From CAZEPT01 sp964514225 (lineage in GTDB: Bacteria; Patescibacteriota; Minisyncoccia; Phycocordibacterales; UBA9973), in the NCBI GenBank assembly GCA_964514225.1, contig CAZEPT010000021.1, positions 1-11,843 on the forward strand: DNA of 11,843 bases. The letters run 5' to 3'. The notes under the pieces are model-generated. The model was not told the origin of the DNA and ran no database searches. It saw only the letters and a list, made by a program, of their open reading frames with translations. Both the position numbers and the translations under genes were made by a program. This document shows, piece by piece, positions 1-6,868 of this stretch (within the stretch, counting starts at the first letter, position 1; every line of letters begins with the position of its first letter).

Positions 1-137
1 GCAAGAGCGCACTGTGGTTGTCTGAGACTTTGAAAAACTTTATTAAAATAGATTGCGCTCCTAAAAAAGAAATTTTAAGCAGAGAAGACATACATACTCT
101 GGTATACGAGAAAGTTAAAAAAGTAGTAAAGAAGTAA
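1..137 (+). CDS. C-terminal fragment, possibly thymidylate kinase
   Basis: An open frame enters from the left edge (first full codon at base 3) and ends at TAA 135-137, giving the last 44 residues of a protein. It is lysine-rich and ends in an amphipathic helix. The pattern of an Ile-Asp-Cys strand end followed by an Ile-His-x4-Val-x4-Val helix resembles the C-terminus of dTMP kinases. That function, making dTDP from dTMP, would fit the dUTPase two genes downstream, which supplies dUMP for dTMP synthesis. The stop codon is separated from the next ATG by one base (TAA-T-ATG), so the two genes are probably co-transcribed. The family assignment rests on a short tail only and is tentative; that the frame is coding is more secure. 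Confidence 0.45.
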   Translation, partial: KSALWLSETLKNFIKIDCAPKKEILSREDIHTLVYEKVKKVVKK

Positions 138-138
138 T

Positions 139-663
139 ATGAAAATTCCTATCGTTAATGAACAAGATGAAATCTTGTATTACAAAGAGAGAGAAGAATC
201 GACTCGAGATGAGATTCGTCGGATTGTATCACTTTATGTATTTAATGAAAATAAAGAAGTGCTTATCGCAAAGCGACATCCTTCCAAAACAATTGATCCA
301 AACTGCTGGGGTCCAGCAGTTTCAGGAACTGTCGAGGAAGGAGAAACGTATGATTCTAATGTTACAAAAGAAGCTGAAGAAGAAATTGGTCTTACGAACA
401 TCCAGCCAATTTTATTAAGAAAATCTTTTTACGAGACAAGCAATGCACGACGTTGGTGTGCTAGGTATCATGTCACGATAAATTCTACAGAGAGAGAGTT
501 AGTGTTACAAGAAGAGGAAGTGTCGGAAATCAAATGGATATCTTTGGAAAATCTAGAAAAGTGGTACAGTGAACGACCAGAAGATTTTGTACCAAGTTTC
601 AAAGATGGTTCGCTTGCGAACATGAAGGAAATCTATCAAAAAATATATGAAAATCAAAATTAA
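139..663 (+). CDS. Nudix hydrolase
   Basis: A 174-residue protein with a recognisable Nudix box at residues 63-85: Gly63, Glu69, the Glu78-Ala-Glu-Glu-Glu82 core and Gly84-Leu85. The family hydrolyses nucleoside diphosphates linked to another group, with Mg2+ bound by the box glutamates. The usual Arg that starts the REUXEE part is Lys77 here, a conservative change that may slightly alter the site. The N-terminal strand (residues 28-46) and the Trp57-Gly58-Pro59 region before the box resemble the YfcD/IPP-isomerase-like branch of Nudix proteins, but the substrate cannot be read from sequence. The ATG lies one base after the preceding stop, without a Shine-Dalgarno sequence. Its end overlaps the start of dut by 17 bases, indicating translational coupling and a shared role in nucleotide metabolism or pool clean-up. 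Confidence 0.85.
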   Translation: MKIPIVNEQDEILYYKEREESTRDEIRRIVSLYVFNENKEVLIAKRHPSKTIDPNCWGPAVSGTVEEGETYDSNVTKEAEEEIGLTNIQPILLRKSFYETSNARRWCARYHVTINSTERELVLQEEEVSEIKWISLENLEKWYSERPEDFVPSFKDGSLANMKEIYQKIYENQN

Positions 664-1069
664 AAAACTCAAAGATGCGGCGAAGTTGCCGAGCTATGCA
701 CTGCCGGGGGATGTAGGTATGGATATGTATTCAATGGAAAATGTAACTATTCCACCTCTTGGGCATGTGATACTCTTCCACGGTTTTGCTTTAGAATTTT
801 CTACAGGGTACGCGGCAATTGTTAAAGATAAGAGCGGAATCTCAAAAAAAGGACTTCACACAATGGGAGGCGTATACGACGCTGGTTTTCGAGGTGAATA
901 CAATACGCATCTCGTGAACCTCTCCGACAAAGACATCACTATCGAAGTTGGCGACAAAGTATCTCAGCTTATTATCTACCCAGTGGTGATTGCAGAACTT
1001 GAAGAAACTGACGAATTGGCTGACAGTGAACGTGGTGATGGTGCATTTGGGTCTACGGGAAGAAAATGA
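647..1069 (+). CDS. dut: dUTP diphosphatase (dUTPase)
   Basis: A 140-residue trimeric-type dUTPase that hydrolyses dUTP to dUMP and pyrophosphate, keeping uracil out of DNA and feeding dTMP synthesis in the cytoplasm. All five family motifs are visible: I at 20-29 (PGDVGMDMYS), II at 60-70 with Ser63, III at 74-84 with the water-activating Asp78 and the FRGE segment, IV at 101-112 (GDKVSQLIIYPV), and the glycine-rich C-terminal motif V at 129-139 with Phe134-Gly-Ser-Thr-Gly138, which closes over the nucleotide. Motif II has Asp-Lys before the Ser-Gly instead of the more usual Pro/Ala-Arg-Ser. The length is typical of a complete enzyme. The ATG lies inside the end of the Nudix gene, and the TGA stop is 22 bases before the preferred argS start. 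Confidence 0.95.
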   Translation: MKIKIKKLKDAAKLPSYALPGDVGMDMYSMENVTIPPLGHVILFHGFALEFSTGYAAIVKDKSGISKKGLHTMGGVYDAGFRGEYNTHLVNLSDKDITIEVGDKVSQLIIYPVVIAELEETDELADSERGDGAFGSTGRK

Positions 1070-1091
1070 TCATTTGTGGTATAGTATTTTT

Positions 1092-2783
1092 GTGATTCAG
1101 GAAACTATTAAAAATCTTATTACACAGGCACTTAAAGAGCTTGATTTACCTCAAGCGGATTTTGTCGTGGAACATCCAGGAGATTTATCTCATGGAGACT
1201 ATTCGACAAACGTGGCTATGGTGCTCTCAAAACAAGCCGGACAAAACCCACGCGATCTTGCCGGAAAAATTGTCGAGGTTCTCGAAAAAAATCTTCCAGC
1301 TGAAATTTCTAAAGTAGAAGCTGTCGGCCCGGGGTTTATAAACTTCCATCTCTCAAGAGGATTTTTTACAGGAAGTATCCAAGAGATACTCAGGCAAAAA
1401 GAAAACTGGGGGAAAAATACGCAGCTTCTTGGTAAGAAAGTCATGGTTGAATACACTCAACCAAATCCATTTAAGCCATTTCATATTGGGCACTTGATGA
1501 GTAATGCCATAGGTGAATCCATCTCTCGTATTGTTGAATTTTCCGGAGCAAAAACAATTCGTGCAAACTATCAAGGTGATGTTGGTCCGCATGTAGCAAA
1601 AGCTATTTGGGGAATACTGAACTCGGGGGAGTCCTATGTTGGAAAGTCTGCACTCTGGGTTGGTGAACAGTATGCAAAGGGCAGTGATGCCTACGACAAC
1701 CTTCCGGAAATGAAAGCAGAGATTGATGCTATTAATAAAAAAGTATACGAAAAAACTGATCCACAGATAAATGAAATATATAACTGGGGAAGAAAAGTAA
1801 CCCTTGATGCCTTTGAAGAAATATATACAATTCTCGGGACAAAGTTTGATCATTATTTTTTTGAGAGCGACATGGCGCCGATTGGGCAGAAGATTGTAAC
1901 TGATAATACAGGTAAGGTCTTTACTGAAAGTGACGGAGCGATTGTTTTTCATGCTGAAAATTATGATCCAAAACTCCACACTCGAGTATTCATAAACTCA
2001 AAAGGATTACCGACATACGAAACAAAGGAAATCGGGCTGACTGTTACTAAATTTGAAAAAGAAAATCCAGATCTTTCAATCATCACCACCGCGATTGAGC
2101 AAGGGGAGTATATGAAGATCGTTGCGAAAGCGCTTTCATTGATCCATCCAGATTATGAAGCTCGCATGAAGCACATTACTCATGGAATGATGCGACTGGC
2201 AACAGGGAAAATGTCTTCTCGAAAAGGAAATGTTATTACAGGAGAGTCCCTCATCACAGACTCGATGGATGTGGTACGAGCTAAGATCGCTGAGCGGGAA
2301 TTAACTGATGCTGAAAAAGATTCTATTTCAAACATAGTGGGTGTAGCCGCGCTGAAATATTCTATTTTGCGTTCATCACTTGGATCAGATATTGTCTATG
2401 ATTTTGAAAAGTCTATTTCATTTGAAGGGGACTCAGGTCCGTATTTACAATACACCGGCGTGCGAGCGCAATCTATTCTAAAAAAAGCTGAAGAAACAAG
2501 TCTTACTCTTTCACTCAACAGTGCACCGAACGAAAGTACCATCCTAGAGAAAACACTCTATCGTTTCCCTGAAGTTGTTGCTCATGCCTACAACACGCTT
2601 GAACCTCACCACATTGTGACGTATCTTTCTTTACTTGCGACTGAGTTCAACTCTTTTTATGCATCTGTGAGAATTCTTGAAAGCGATCATGCTCCATACT
2701 ACCTCGCTCTCGTAGAAGCCTTTCATCAAACCATGGAAAATGGGCTCTATTTGTTGGGTATCCGACTACCGACTAAAATGTAG
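1092..2783 (+). CDS. argS: arginyl-tRNA synthetase
   Basis: A class I aminoacyl-tRNA synthetase that charges tRNA-Arg. The reading frame is open back into dut with an ATG at 990, but the residues before GTG 1092 do not resemble ArgRS. The protein read from this GTG begins with the expected amphipathic helix (MIQETIKNLITQALKEL), giving 563 residues, close to the usual 550-580; TTG 1074 is a less likely alternative. The N-terminal Add1 domain spans about 1-105, with a conserved GPGFINF near 79-85. The HIGH signature is intact at 131-134, followed by the Gln-Gly-Asp-Val-Gly segment at 161-165. The KMSKS loop is KMSSR at 373-377. The DALR anticodon-binding domain covers about 450-563. No Shine-Dalgarno sequence precedes the start. 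Confidence 0.95.
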   Translation: MIQETIKNLITQALKELDLPQADFVVEHPGDLSHGDYSTNVAMVLSKQAGQNPRDLAGKIVEVLEKNLPAEISKVEAVGPGFINFHLSRGFFTGSIQEILRQKENWGKNTQLLGKKVMVEYTQPNPFKPFHIGHLMSNAIGESISRIVEFSGAKTIRANYQGDVGPHVAKAIWGILNSGESYVGKSALWVGEQYAKGSDAYDNLPEMKAEIDAINKKVYEKTDPQINEIYNWGRKVTLDAFEEIYTILGTKFDHYFFESDMAPIGQKIVTDNTGKVFTESDGAIVFHAENYDPKLHTRVFINSKGLPTYETKEIGLTVTKFEKENPDLSIITTAIEQGEYMKIVAKALSLIHPDYEARMKHITHGMMRLATGKMSSRKGNVITGESLITDSMDVVRAKIAERELTDAEKDSISNIVGVAALKYSILRSSLGSDIVYDFEKSISFEGDSGPYLQYTGVRAQSILKKAEETSLTLSLNSAPNESTILEKTLYRFPEVVAHAYNTLEPHHIVTYLSLLATEFNSFYASVRILESDHAPYYLALVEAFHQTMENGLYLLGIRLPTKM

Positions 2784-2789
2784 GCTGGA

Positions 2790-2816
2790 AATCCTTACAC
2801 AGTAAGGGTTAATTTT
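2790..2816 (+). terminator. weak intrinsic terminator after argS
   Basis: Seven bases after the argS stop, a 9-bp stem (2790-2798 with 2802-2810, one G-U pair) closes a 3-base loop and is followed by AATTTT. The U-run is short, so termination may be partial. It lies immediately before the -35 box of the next unit. Confidence 0.5.
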
Positions 2817-2871
2817 GACAGTCTTCTGTATCTGTTGCATACTAGACAAAGGATGCCTCATGGTGTATACT
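2815..2871 (+). promoter_or_regulatory. two overlapping promoters upstream of the 69-codon ORF
   Basis: P1 has a perfect -35 TTGACA (2815-2820), a 17-bp spacer and -10 CATACT (2838-2843). P2 has -35 TAGACA (2843-2848), again a 17-bp spacer, and -10 TATACT (2866-2871). The P2 -35 therefore overlaps the P1 -10. Both -10 boxes sit in a near-repeat (CATACTAGACAAA and TATACTAGAGACAAA) about 28 bp apart. Expected transcription starts are near 2850 and 2878, giving leaders of about 60 and 30 nt before the ATG at 2910. This rests on consensus matching only. Confidence 0.6.
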
Positions 2872-2909
2872 AGAGACAAATATATTTCTCACCCTTTAAA
2901 TTCAAAAAA

Positions 2910-3119
2910 ATGAACAAATTACTTTTTGCCGTATTCTGCTTAGCGCAGTTGAAAGCTTCTGCTAATAAAAAGACAGAAGAACAGGAAAAAATGAGTGATC
3001 TGAAAGCCATTCCAGTTGGACAAGAAAATCTGCTTCTCAACAAACAGATGATGCTCCAAATGGGGGTGCCACCTGGAATGGTATTTTCTTCTCAGGTAAC
3101 TGATATATTCAGTCACTAA
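2910..3119 (+). CDS. small protein of unknown function, 69 residues
   Basis: I do not recognise this protein. Its status as a gene rests on context: it lies between two consensus-like promoters and a strong terminator, so a transcript of about 300 nt is made here. The N-terminus (Lys3, hydrophobic residues 4-14, then Lys-Ala-Ser-Ala ending at 18) could be a short signal peptide with an Ala-x-Ala cleavage site, though the hydrophobic core is short. The middle is charged (residues 19-32). The C-terminal half contains a methionine-rich stretch, LLLNKQMMLQMGVPPGM, at about residues 41-57. An internal ATG at residue 28 could be an alternative start. No Shine-Dalgarno sequence is present. The RNA itself could be the functional product instead. 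Confidence 0.45.
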   Translation: MNKLLFAVFCLAQLKASANKKTEEQEKMSDLKAIPVGQENLLLNKQMMLQMGVPPGMVFSSQVTDIFSH

Positions 3120-3120
3120 A

Positions 3121-3146
3121 GTTTTGGTTTTTGGTTTGGTTTGGTT
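3121..3146 (+). repeat. short G/T-rich tandem tract
   Basis: Immediately after the stop of the 69-codon ORF the strand is purely G and T. It reads as runs of three to five T separated by GG (GTTTTGG, TTTTTGG, TTTGG, TTTGG, TT). It is a short degenerate repeat in the 3' untranslated region, just before the palindromic terminator. No function is evident. Confidence 0.6.
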
Positions 3147-3153
3147 ATACACT

Positions 3154-3188
3154 CAAGGCTATTCTACGTAGAATAGCCTTGTTTTCAT
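3154..3188 (+). terminator. intrinsic terminator, perfect 28-bp palindrome
   Basis: Bases 3154-3181 form a perfect inverted repeat with no spacer (arms 3154-3167 and 3168-3181; arm CAAGGCTATTCTAC). In RNA this folds as a stem of about 12 bp with an ACGU tetraloop, followed by a T-rich tail (GTTTTCATTTT). It ends the small ORF unit and overlaps where the -35 of the next promoter would lie. Confidence 0.8.
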
Positions 3189-3192
3189 TTTG

Positions 3193-3201
3193 TGCTATAA
3201 T
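3193..3201 (+). promoter_or_regulatory. extended -10 promoter for the ileS leader
   Basis: TGCTATAAT is a perfect extended -10 element (TGn plus TATAAT). No good -35 is visible at the usual distance, because that position is inside the preceding terminator; extended -10 promoters can work without one. The predicted start near 3208 places the first base of the RNA at the foot of T-box Stem I. Confidence 0.7.
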
Positions 3202-3204
3202 AGG

Positions 3205-3392
3205 TTCAGAAGCACTGACGGAGCTATCACTCCTGAGCTTTTGGAAAGAAATACCTTACTGTTATAAGTTCGGTGCGTAGAATCCAACGGGTATGCCCGA
3301 TATAGCAATAAATGAGAAATAAGTAAGGTGGTACCACGATGAAAGTCGTCCTTATAAAACAATTTTTTTGTTTTATAAGGACGACTTTTTTT
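3205..3392 (+). promoter_or_regulatory. T-box riboswitch (tRNA-Ile sensing) controlling ileS
   Basis: The T-box signature AAGGTGGTACCACG (3325-3338) is nearly canonical. The antiterminator can form as helix A1 (UAAGG 3324-3328 with CCUUA 3350-3354), a seven-base bulge UGGUACC (3329-3335) that would pair with the NCCA end of uncharged tRNA, and helix A2 (ACGA 3336-3339 with UCGU 3346-3349). It is exclusive with the terminator at 3343-3392. Stem I is very short: CAGAAGC (3207-3213) pairs with GCUUUUG (3237-3243). A kink-turn-like element follows (3-nt bulge, then tandem G-A pairs 3217/3236 and 3218/3235), then GGAG/CUCC (3220-3223/3230-3233). The hexaloop CUAUCA displays AUC (3226-3228), an isoleucine codon followed by A. 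UGUUAUA (3260-3266) with UAUAGCA (3301-3307) encloses a possible Stem IIA/B pseudoknot (3268-3299). Uncharged tRNA-Ile should allow read-through. Confidence 0.93.
3343..3392 (+). terminator. T-box regulated intrinsic terminator
   Basis: A 20-bp perfect stem (3343-3362 with 3368-3387), a five-T loop and a run of seven T (3386-3392). Its 5' arm contains both downstream strands of the antiterminator (3346-3354), so the two structures are mutually exclusive, as in transcriptional T-boxes. The ileS start lies 26 bases beyond. Confidence 0.92.
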
Positions 3393-3417
3393 ATTAATTT
3401 TTTATTATCAACCAACT

Positions 3418-6400
3418 ATGAACAACCCAGAAAATCAAAACAACACAAAAAGTAATCGTGCTATGGAAGAGGAGAAGATCCTCGATTTTTGGCAGGAAAA
3501 AAATATTTTTGAAAAAAGTTTAGAAAAAGAATCACCACTCGGTGAATATACTTTTTACGAAGGTCCACCAACAGCAAATGGAAAGCCCGGAATCCATCAC
3601 CTTGAAGCACGGTCTTTTAAAGATGCGATCCCGAGATATAAAACAATGCGTGGGTACCATGTCAGGCGTAAAGGTGGATGGGATACGCATGGACTTCCTG
3701 TAGAGCTTCAAGTAGAAAAAGAACTCGGCCTCAAATCTAAGAAAGAAGTTGAAGGATACGGTGTTGCTGAGTTCAATAAAAAATGTAAAGAAAGTGTCTG
3801 GCAGTATTTGGATACTTGGAATAAATTTACTCATCGAATCGGCTACTGGATCGATCAACAAAATCCGTACGTCACGTACCACAATTCATACATCGAATCT
3901 GTCTGGAATGTTGTCGGACAAGTCAATGAAAAAAATCTCCTCTACAAAGATTACAAAGTCGTCCCATGGTGTCCACGGTGTGGAACAGCGCTCTCTTCTC
4001 ACGAACTTGCTCAAGGGTACGAAGATGTTAAAGATCTCTCTGTGTATGCAAAGTTTAAAGTAGTTGGGCAAGACAGTACATACATCCTCGCCTGGACAAC
4101 AACTCCATGGACACTCCCAGGGAATGTTGCTTTGGCAGTAGGAAGTGATATTGAGTATGTAAAAATAAAAGTAGGCGACGAAGTGTTTATTCTTGCAGAA
4201 AGCAGACTTTCTGTTCTTTCTGATGAGTACACCCTTGTGGAAAAAATAAAAGGTTCTGACCTTGTTGGTTTAGGGTATGAACCACTCTATCCGTATCTCA
4301 AAGATACGATCGCAAAAGACGACACTTACGCTGAAAGTAGAGATAAAGCATTTAAGGTGTATTCGGCTGATTTTGTCACGACGACAGATGGAACAGGAGT
4401 GGTGCACACGGCCATCATGTACGGACAAGATGACTTCGAGCTTGGTACGAAACTTGGTCTTCCAAAATTTCACACAGTAGATGTGACAGGAAACTTTATA
4501 GGAGACACAGATTTCCTCGAAGGACGATTCGTTAAAGATGAAGCAGTCGCTATCGATATCATCAAAGACTTGGCGCACCGTGGGCTTTTGTTTAAAAAAG
4601 AAAAATACGAACACTCATACCCGCATTGCTGGCGTTGTAAAACTCCACTCATCTACTATGCGCGAGATTCTTGGTATATCAAAATGTCACAACTTCGAGA
4701 GCAGCTCGTGGATGAAAATCAGTATATCAACTGGGAGCCATCATATATCAGAGATGGGCGATTTGGAGAATGGCTTAAAGATGTTAAAGACTGGGCTATT
4801 TCTCGAGAGCGTTATTGGGGAACACCGCTTCCGATCTGGGAGAAAGAAAATGGCGAGCGAATAGTAGTTGATTCGATTGATACGCTGAAGAAATACACTA
4901 AGAAATCTGGAAATACATATTTTGTGATGCGCCATGGTGAAGCTGACCACAATCTCGGTGGGCTTATTAGTGAAGTTCAAGATGCACCGGACCATTTGAC
5001 TGAGAAAGGAAAGGAGCAGGTCCGCACCGCTGCACTTAAACTCAAAGATGAAAAAATAGATCTCATTGTTGCATCACCGTTTGTTCGCACAACTGAAACA
5101 ACTGAAATTATTCGTGAGGTACTTGGGCTCGGGTCTGAGGCAGTACTTGTCGATGATCGCTTCCGAGAGATGAAAGTAGGGAATGCTTCGTTTAAAACGT
5201 GGGCAGAGTATCATGTAGAGCGCCCAAAAGTTCCTGAAAATTTTTCGTACGCCTATTCGTCTGGTGAGTCGTACGCTGATATCAAGAATCGTGTCATGGA
5301 TGGTATGTACGACATCGAGCAGAAGTATCAAAATAAGAATATTCTTTTTGTGACTCATGGTGGACCAGCGTGGCTTATGGTTGCAGGGATACAAGGATTA
5401 ACCCCGAGCGAATCTCTCCAAATGATTACTGATAAAAAAGATTTCCACTATTTGGACAATGCTGAATTTTCAAAAATTGATTTTTCTCCGCTTCCGCATA
5501 ATGAAAACTATGAGCTTGATCTTCATAAACCATATATCGATGAGGTAGAACTGGTTGACGAAGAAGGTAACAAAATGACGCGCGTGAAGGAAGTGATGGA
5601 CGTCTGGTTTGATTCAGGCTGTATGCCGTTTGCGCAAGATCACTATCCTTTCAGTACAGACCATGTAAACTACCCGGCTGATTTTATCTGCGAAGCAATA
5701 GACCAAACACGAGGATGGTTTTACACGCTCCATGCAGTCGGAATACTAACTGGAAAAGGAAAAGCATACAATAATGTCATTTGTCTCGGTCACATTTTGG
5801 ATGACCAAGGAAAGAAGATGTCGAAATCTCTCGGGAATATTGTTGATCCATGGGAGATGATGGAAAAGTACGGTGTCGACCCGCTCCGATTTTGGATGTA
5901 CACGGTCAACCAACCAGGTGAGCCAAAAAACTTTGATGAAAAAACTGTTCTTGAAATATCTCGAAAGGTATTCACGCTCTTAGATAATGTCGTGACATTC
6001 TATGACCTTTATCGAGATCAAAGTCTTGAAACAAATAAAACTCCTGATTCGTCCAATGTGCTTGATGTCTGGATACTCGCTCAATTAAGTGAGCTGACAA
6101 AACTCATGACCGAGAACATGGATGCATACAAGCTCTTAGAACCTGGGCGAGCGCTTCGTGACTTTATCGATGACCTTTCGACCTGGTATCTTCGCCGTTC
6201 ACGAGACAGGCTCAAAGAAGGTGATAAAGATGCAAAGAAAACTTTGTATTATGTCCTAAAAACAGTCTCAAAACTTATCGCGCCATTTGCTCCATTTATG
6301 GCTGAGAGTTTATACCAAAAATTACGTATAGAATCTGATCCAGAAAGTGTTCACTTAGAAACTTGGCCAGAAGCACCTCTCGGAGATACTCAAGAAGTTA

Positions 6401-6867
6401 CAGAACGTATGACAAATACAAAAACACTGGTTAGCCTCGGACTTCAGGCAAGGCAGAAAGCGAACATCGCAGTTCGCCAACCACTCGCGTCCGTCACACT
6501 TAAAGCAGCTGCACTCGATAAAGACTATACAGAAATCATGAAGGATGAATTGAACGTTAAAGAAGTATTGTTCGATGAAGCGCAAACGGACGAAGTTGTC
6601 TTAGATACTGTTATAACGCCTGAACTCAAATCTGAAGGGAATATGCGGGAATTTATTCGGGCGGTGCAGGACATGCGAAAGAAGAAAGGATTACAACCTG
6701 CTGATGTCATTACGCTCACAGTTGCTACAGATGAAAGAGGTCAAAATATTCTCAATCAATTTACAGATGAGATCAAGAAAGTCGTCGGTGCAAAAGATAT
6801 TACTTTTGGTGAAAACAGTGGGGAAGAGGTGGTTATTGGTGGATTAAAATTTGTAGTAGAATTGTAA
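3418..6867 (+). CDS. ileS: isoleucyl-tRNA synthetase with inserted histidine-phosphatase domain
   Basis: 1149 residues, a class I synthetase charging tRNA-Ile. The first signature is Gly58-Ile59-His60-His61 (GIHH) instead of HIGH, a first/third swap known from some IleRS2-type enzymes. Cys185/Cys188 and Cys404/Cys407 form metal-binding-like CxxC pairs. The CP1 editing domain has TTTPWTLPGN near 227 and GTGVVH at 325-330 with Asp338/Asp339. KMSKS is intact at 800-804. The anticodon-binding region is about 880-1030. No C-terminal zinc knuckle is seen, which also suggests the eukaryote-like type. Residues about 499-695 are an extra histidine-phosphatase (phosphoglycerate-mutase-like) domain: Arg505-His506-Gly-Glu508, Arg557 in SPFVRTTET, acid Glu584, and His647 in VTHGG. 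It lies between YWGTPLPIW and DLHKPYIDEV, where ordinary IleRS has a short linker. Removing it leaves about 950 residues, a normal size. The T-box leader controls it. Confidence 0.97.
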   Translation: MNNPENQNNTKSNRAMEEEKILDFWQEKNIFEKSLEKESPLGEYTFYEGPPTANGKPGIHHLEARSFKDAIPRYKTMRGYHVRRKGGWDTHGLPVELQVEKELGLKSKKEVEGYGVAEFNKKCKESVWQYLDTWNKFTHRIGYWIDQQNPYVTYHNSYIESVWNVVGQVNEKNLLYKDYKVVPWCPRCGTALSSHELAQGYEDVKDLSVYAKFKVVGQDSTYILAWTTTPWTLPGNVALAVGSDIEYVKIKVGDEVFILAESRLSVLSDEYTLVEKIKGSDLVGLGYEPLYPYLKDTIAKDDTYAESRDKAFKVYSADFVTTTDGTGVVHTAIMYGQDDFELGTKLGLPKFHTVDVTGNFIGDTDFLEGRFVKDEAVAIDIIKDLAHRGLLFKKEKYEHSYPHCWRCKTPLIYYARDSWYIKMSQLREQLVDENQYINWEPSYIRDGRFGEWLKDVKDWAISRERYWGTPLPIWEKENGERIVVDSIDTLKKYTKKSGNTYFVMRHGEADHNLGGLISEVQDAPDHLTEKGKEQVRTAALKLKDEKIDLIVASPFVRTTETTEIIREVLGLGSEAVLVDDRFREMKVGNASFKTWAEYHVERPKVPENFSYAYSSGESYADIKNRVMDGMYDIEQKYQNKNILFVTHGGPAWLMVAGIQGLTPSESLQMITDKKDFHYLDNAEFSKIDFSPLPHNENYELDLHKPYIDEVELVDEEGNKMTRVKEVMDVWFDSGCMPFAQDHYPFSTDHVNYPADFICEAIDQTRGWFYTLHAVGILTGKGKAYNNVICLGHILDDQGKKMSKSLGNIVDPWEMMEKYGVDPLRFWMYTVNQPGEPKNFDEKTVLEISRKVFTLLDNVVTFYDLYRDQSLETNKTPDSSNVLDVWILAQLSELTKLMTENMDAYKLLEPGRALRDFIDDLSTWYLRRSRDRLKEGDKDAKKTLYYVLKTVSKLIAPFAPFMAESLYQKLRIESDPESVHLETWPEAPLGDTQEVTERMTNTKTLVSLGLQARQKANIAVRQPLASVTLKAAALDKDYTEIMKDELNVKEVLFDEAQTDEVVLDTVITPELKSEGNMREFIRAVQDMRKKKGLQPADVITLTVATDERGQNILNQFTDEIKKVVGAKDITFGENSGEEVVIGGLKFVVEL
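4912..5505 (+). other. histidine-phosphatase domain encoded inside ileS
   Basis: This in-frame segment encodes about 198 residues matching a whole histidine phosphatase of branch 1 (PGM/cobC-like). It has the RHGE motif with phospho-acceptor His506, a second active-site Arg557, the proton donor Glu584 and the second catalytic His647. Because all four are kept, it is probably catalytically active. The flanking synthetase sequence continues on either side without a frameshift or stop, so this is a domain insertion and not an assembly join between two genes. Base composition looks like the surrounding gene. The substrate is unknown; family members act on phosphosugars, nucleotides, phosphoproteins and cofactor precursors. 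Confidence 0.92.
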
Positions 6868-6868
6868 T

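Noticed and set aside
990..1091. Upstream extension of argS to the ATG at 990
   Set aside because: It would overlap dut by 80 bases and add 34 residues without similarity to ArgRS. The GTG at 1092 gives the expected N-terminal helix.
1353..1979. Long open frame of 208 codons on the minus strand
   Set aside because: It lies opposite the catalytic core of argS, has a low-complexity Phe/Ile/Ser-rich translation and no domain pattern. The + strand product is unmistakable, so it is a shadow.
3282..3284. A second AUC in the ileS leader as the T-box specifier
   Set aside because: It lies in the region that best fits the Stem IIA/B pseudoknot, after Stem I. The AUC at 3226-3228 is in the Stem I loop, followed by A and then the kink-turn strand, which is the expected specifier context.
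4912..5505. Two genes fused by an assembly error at ileS
   Set aside because: The synthetase resumes in frame on the other side of the phosphatase domain with all downstream motifs, so this is an internal insertion, not an end-to-end join.
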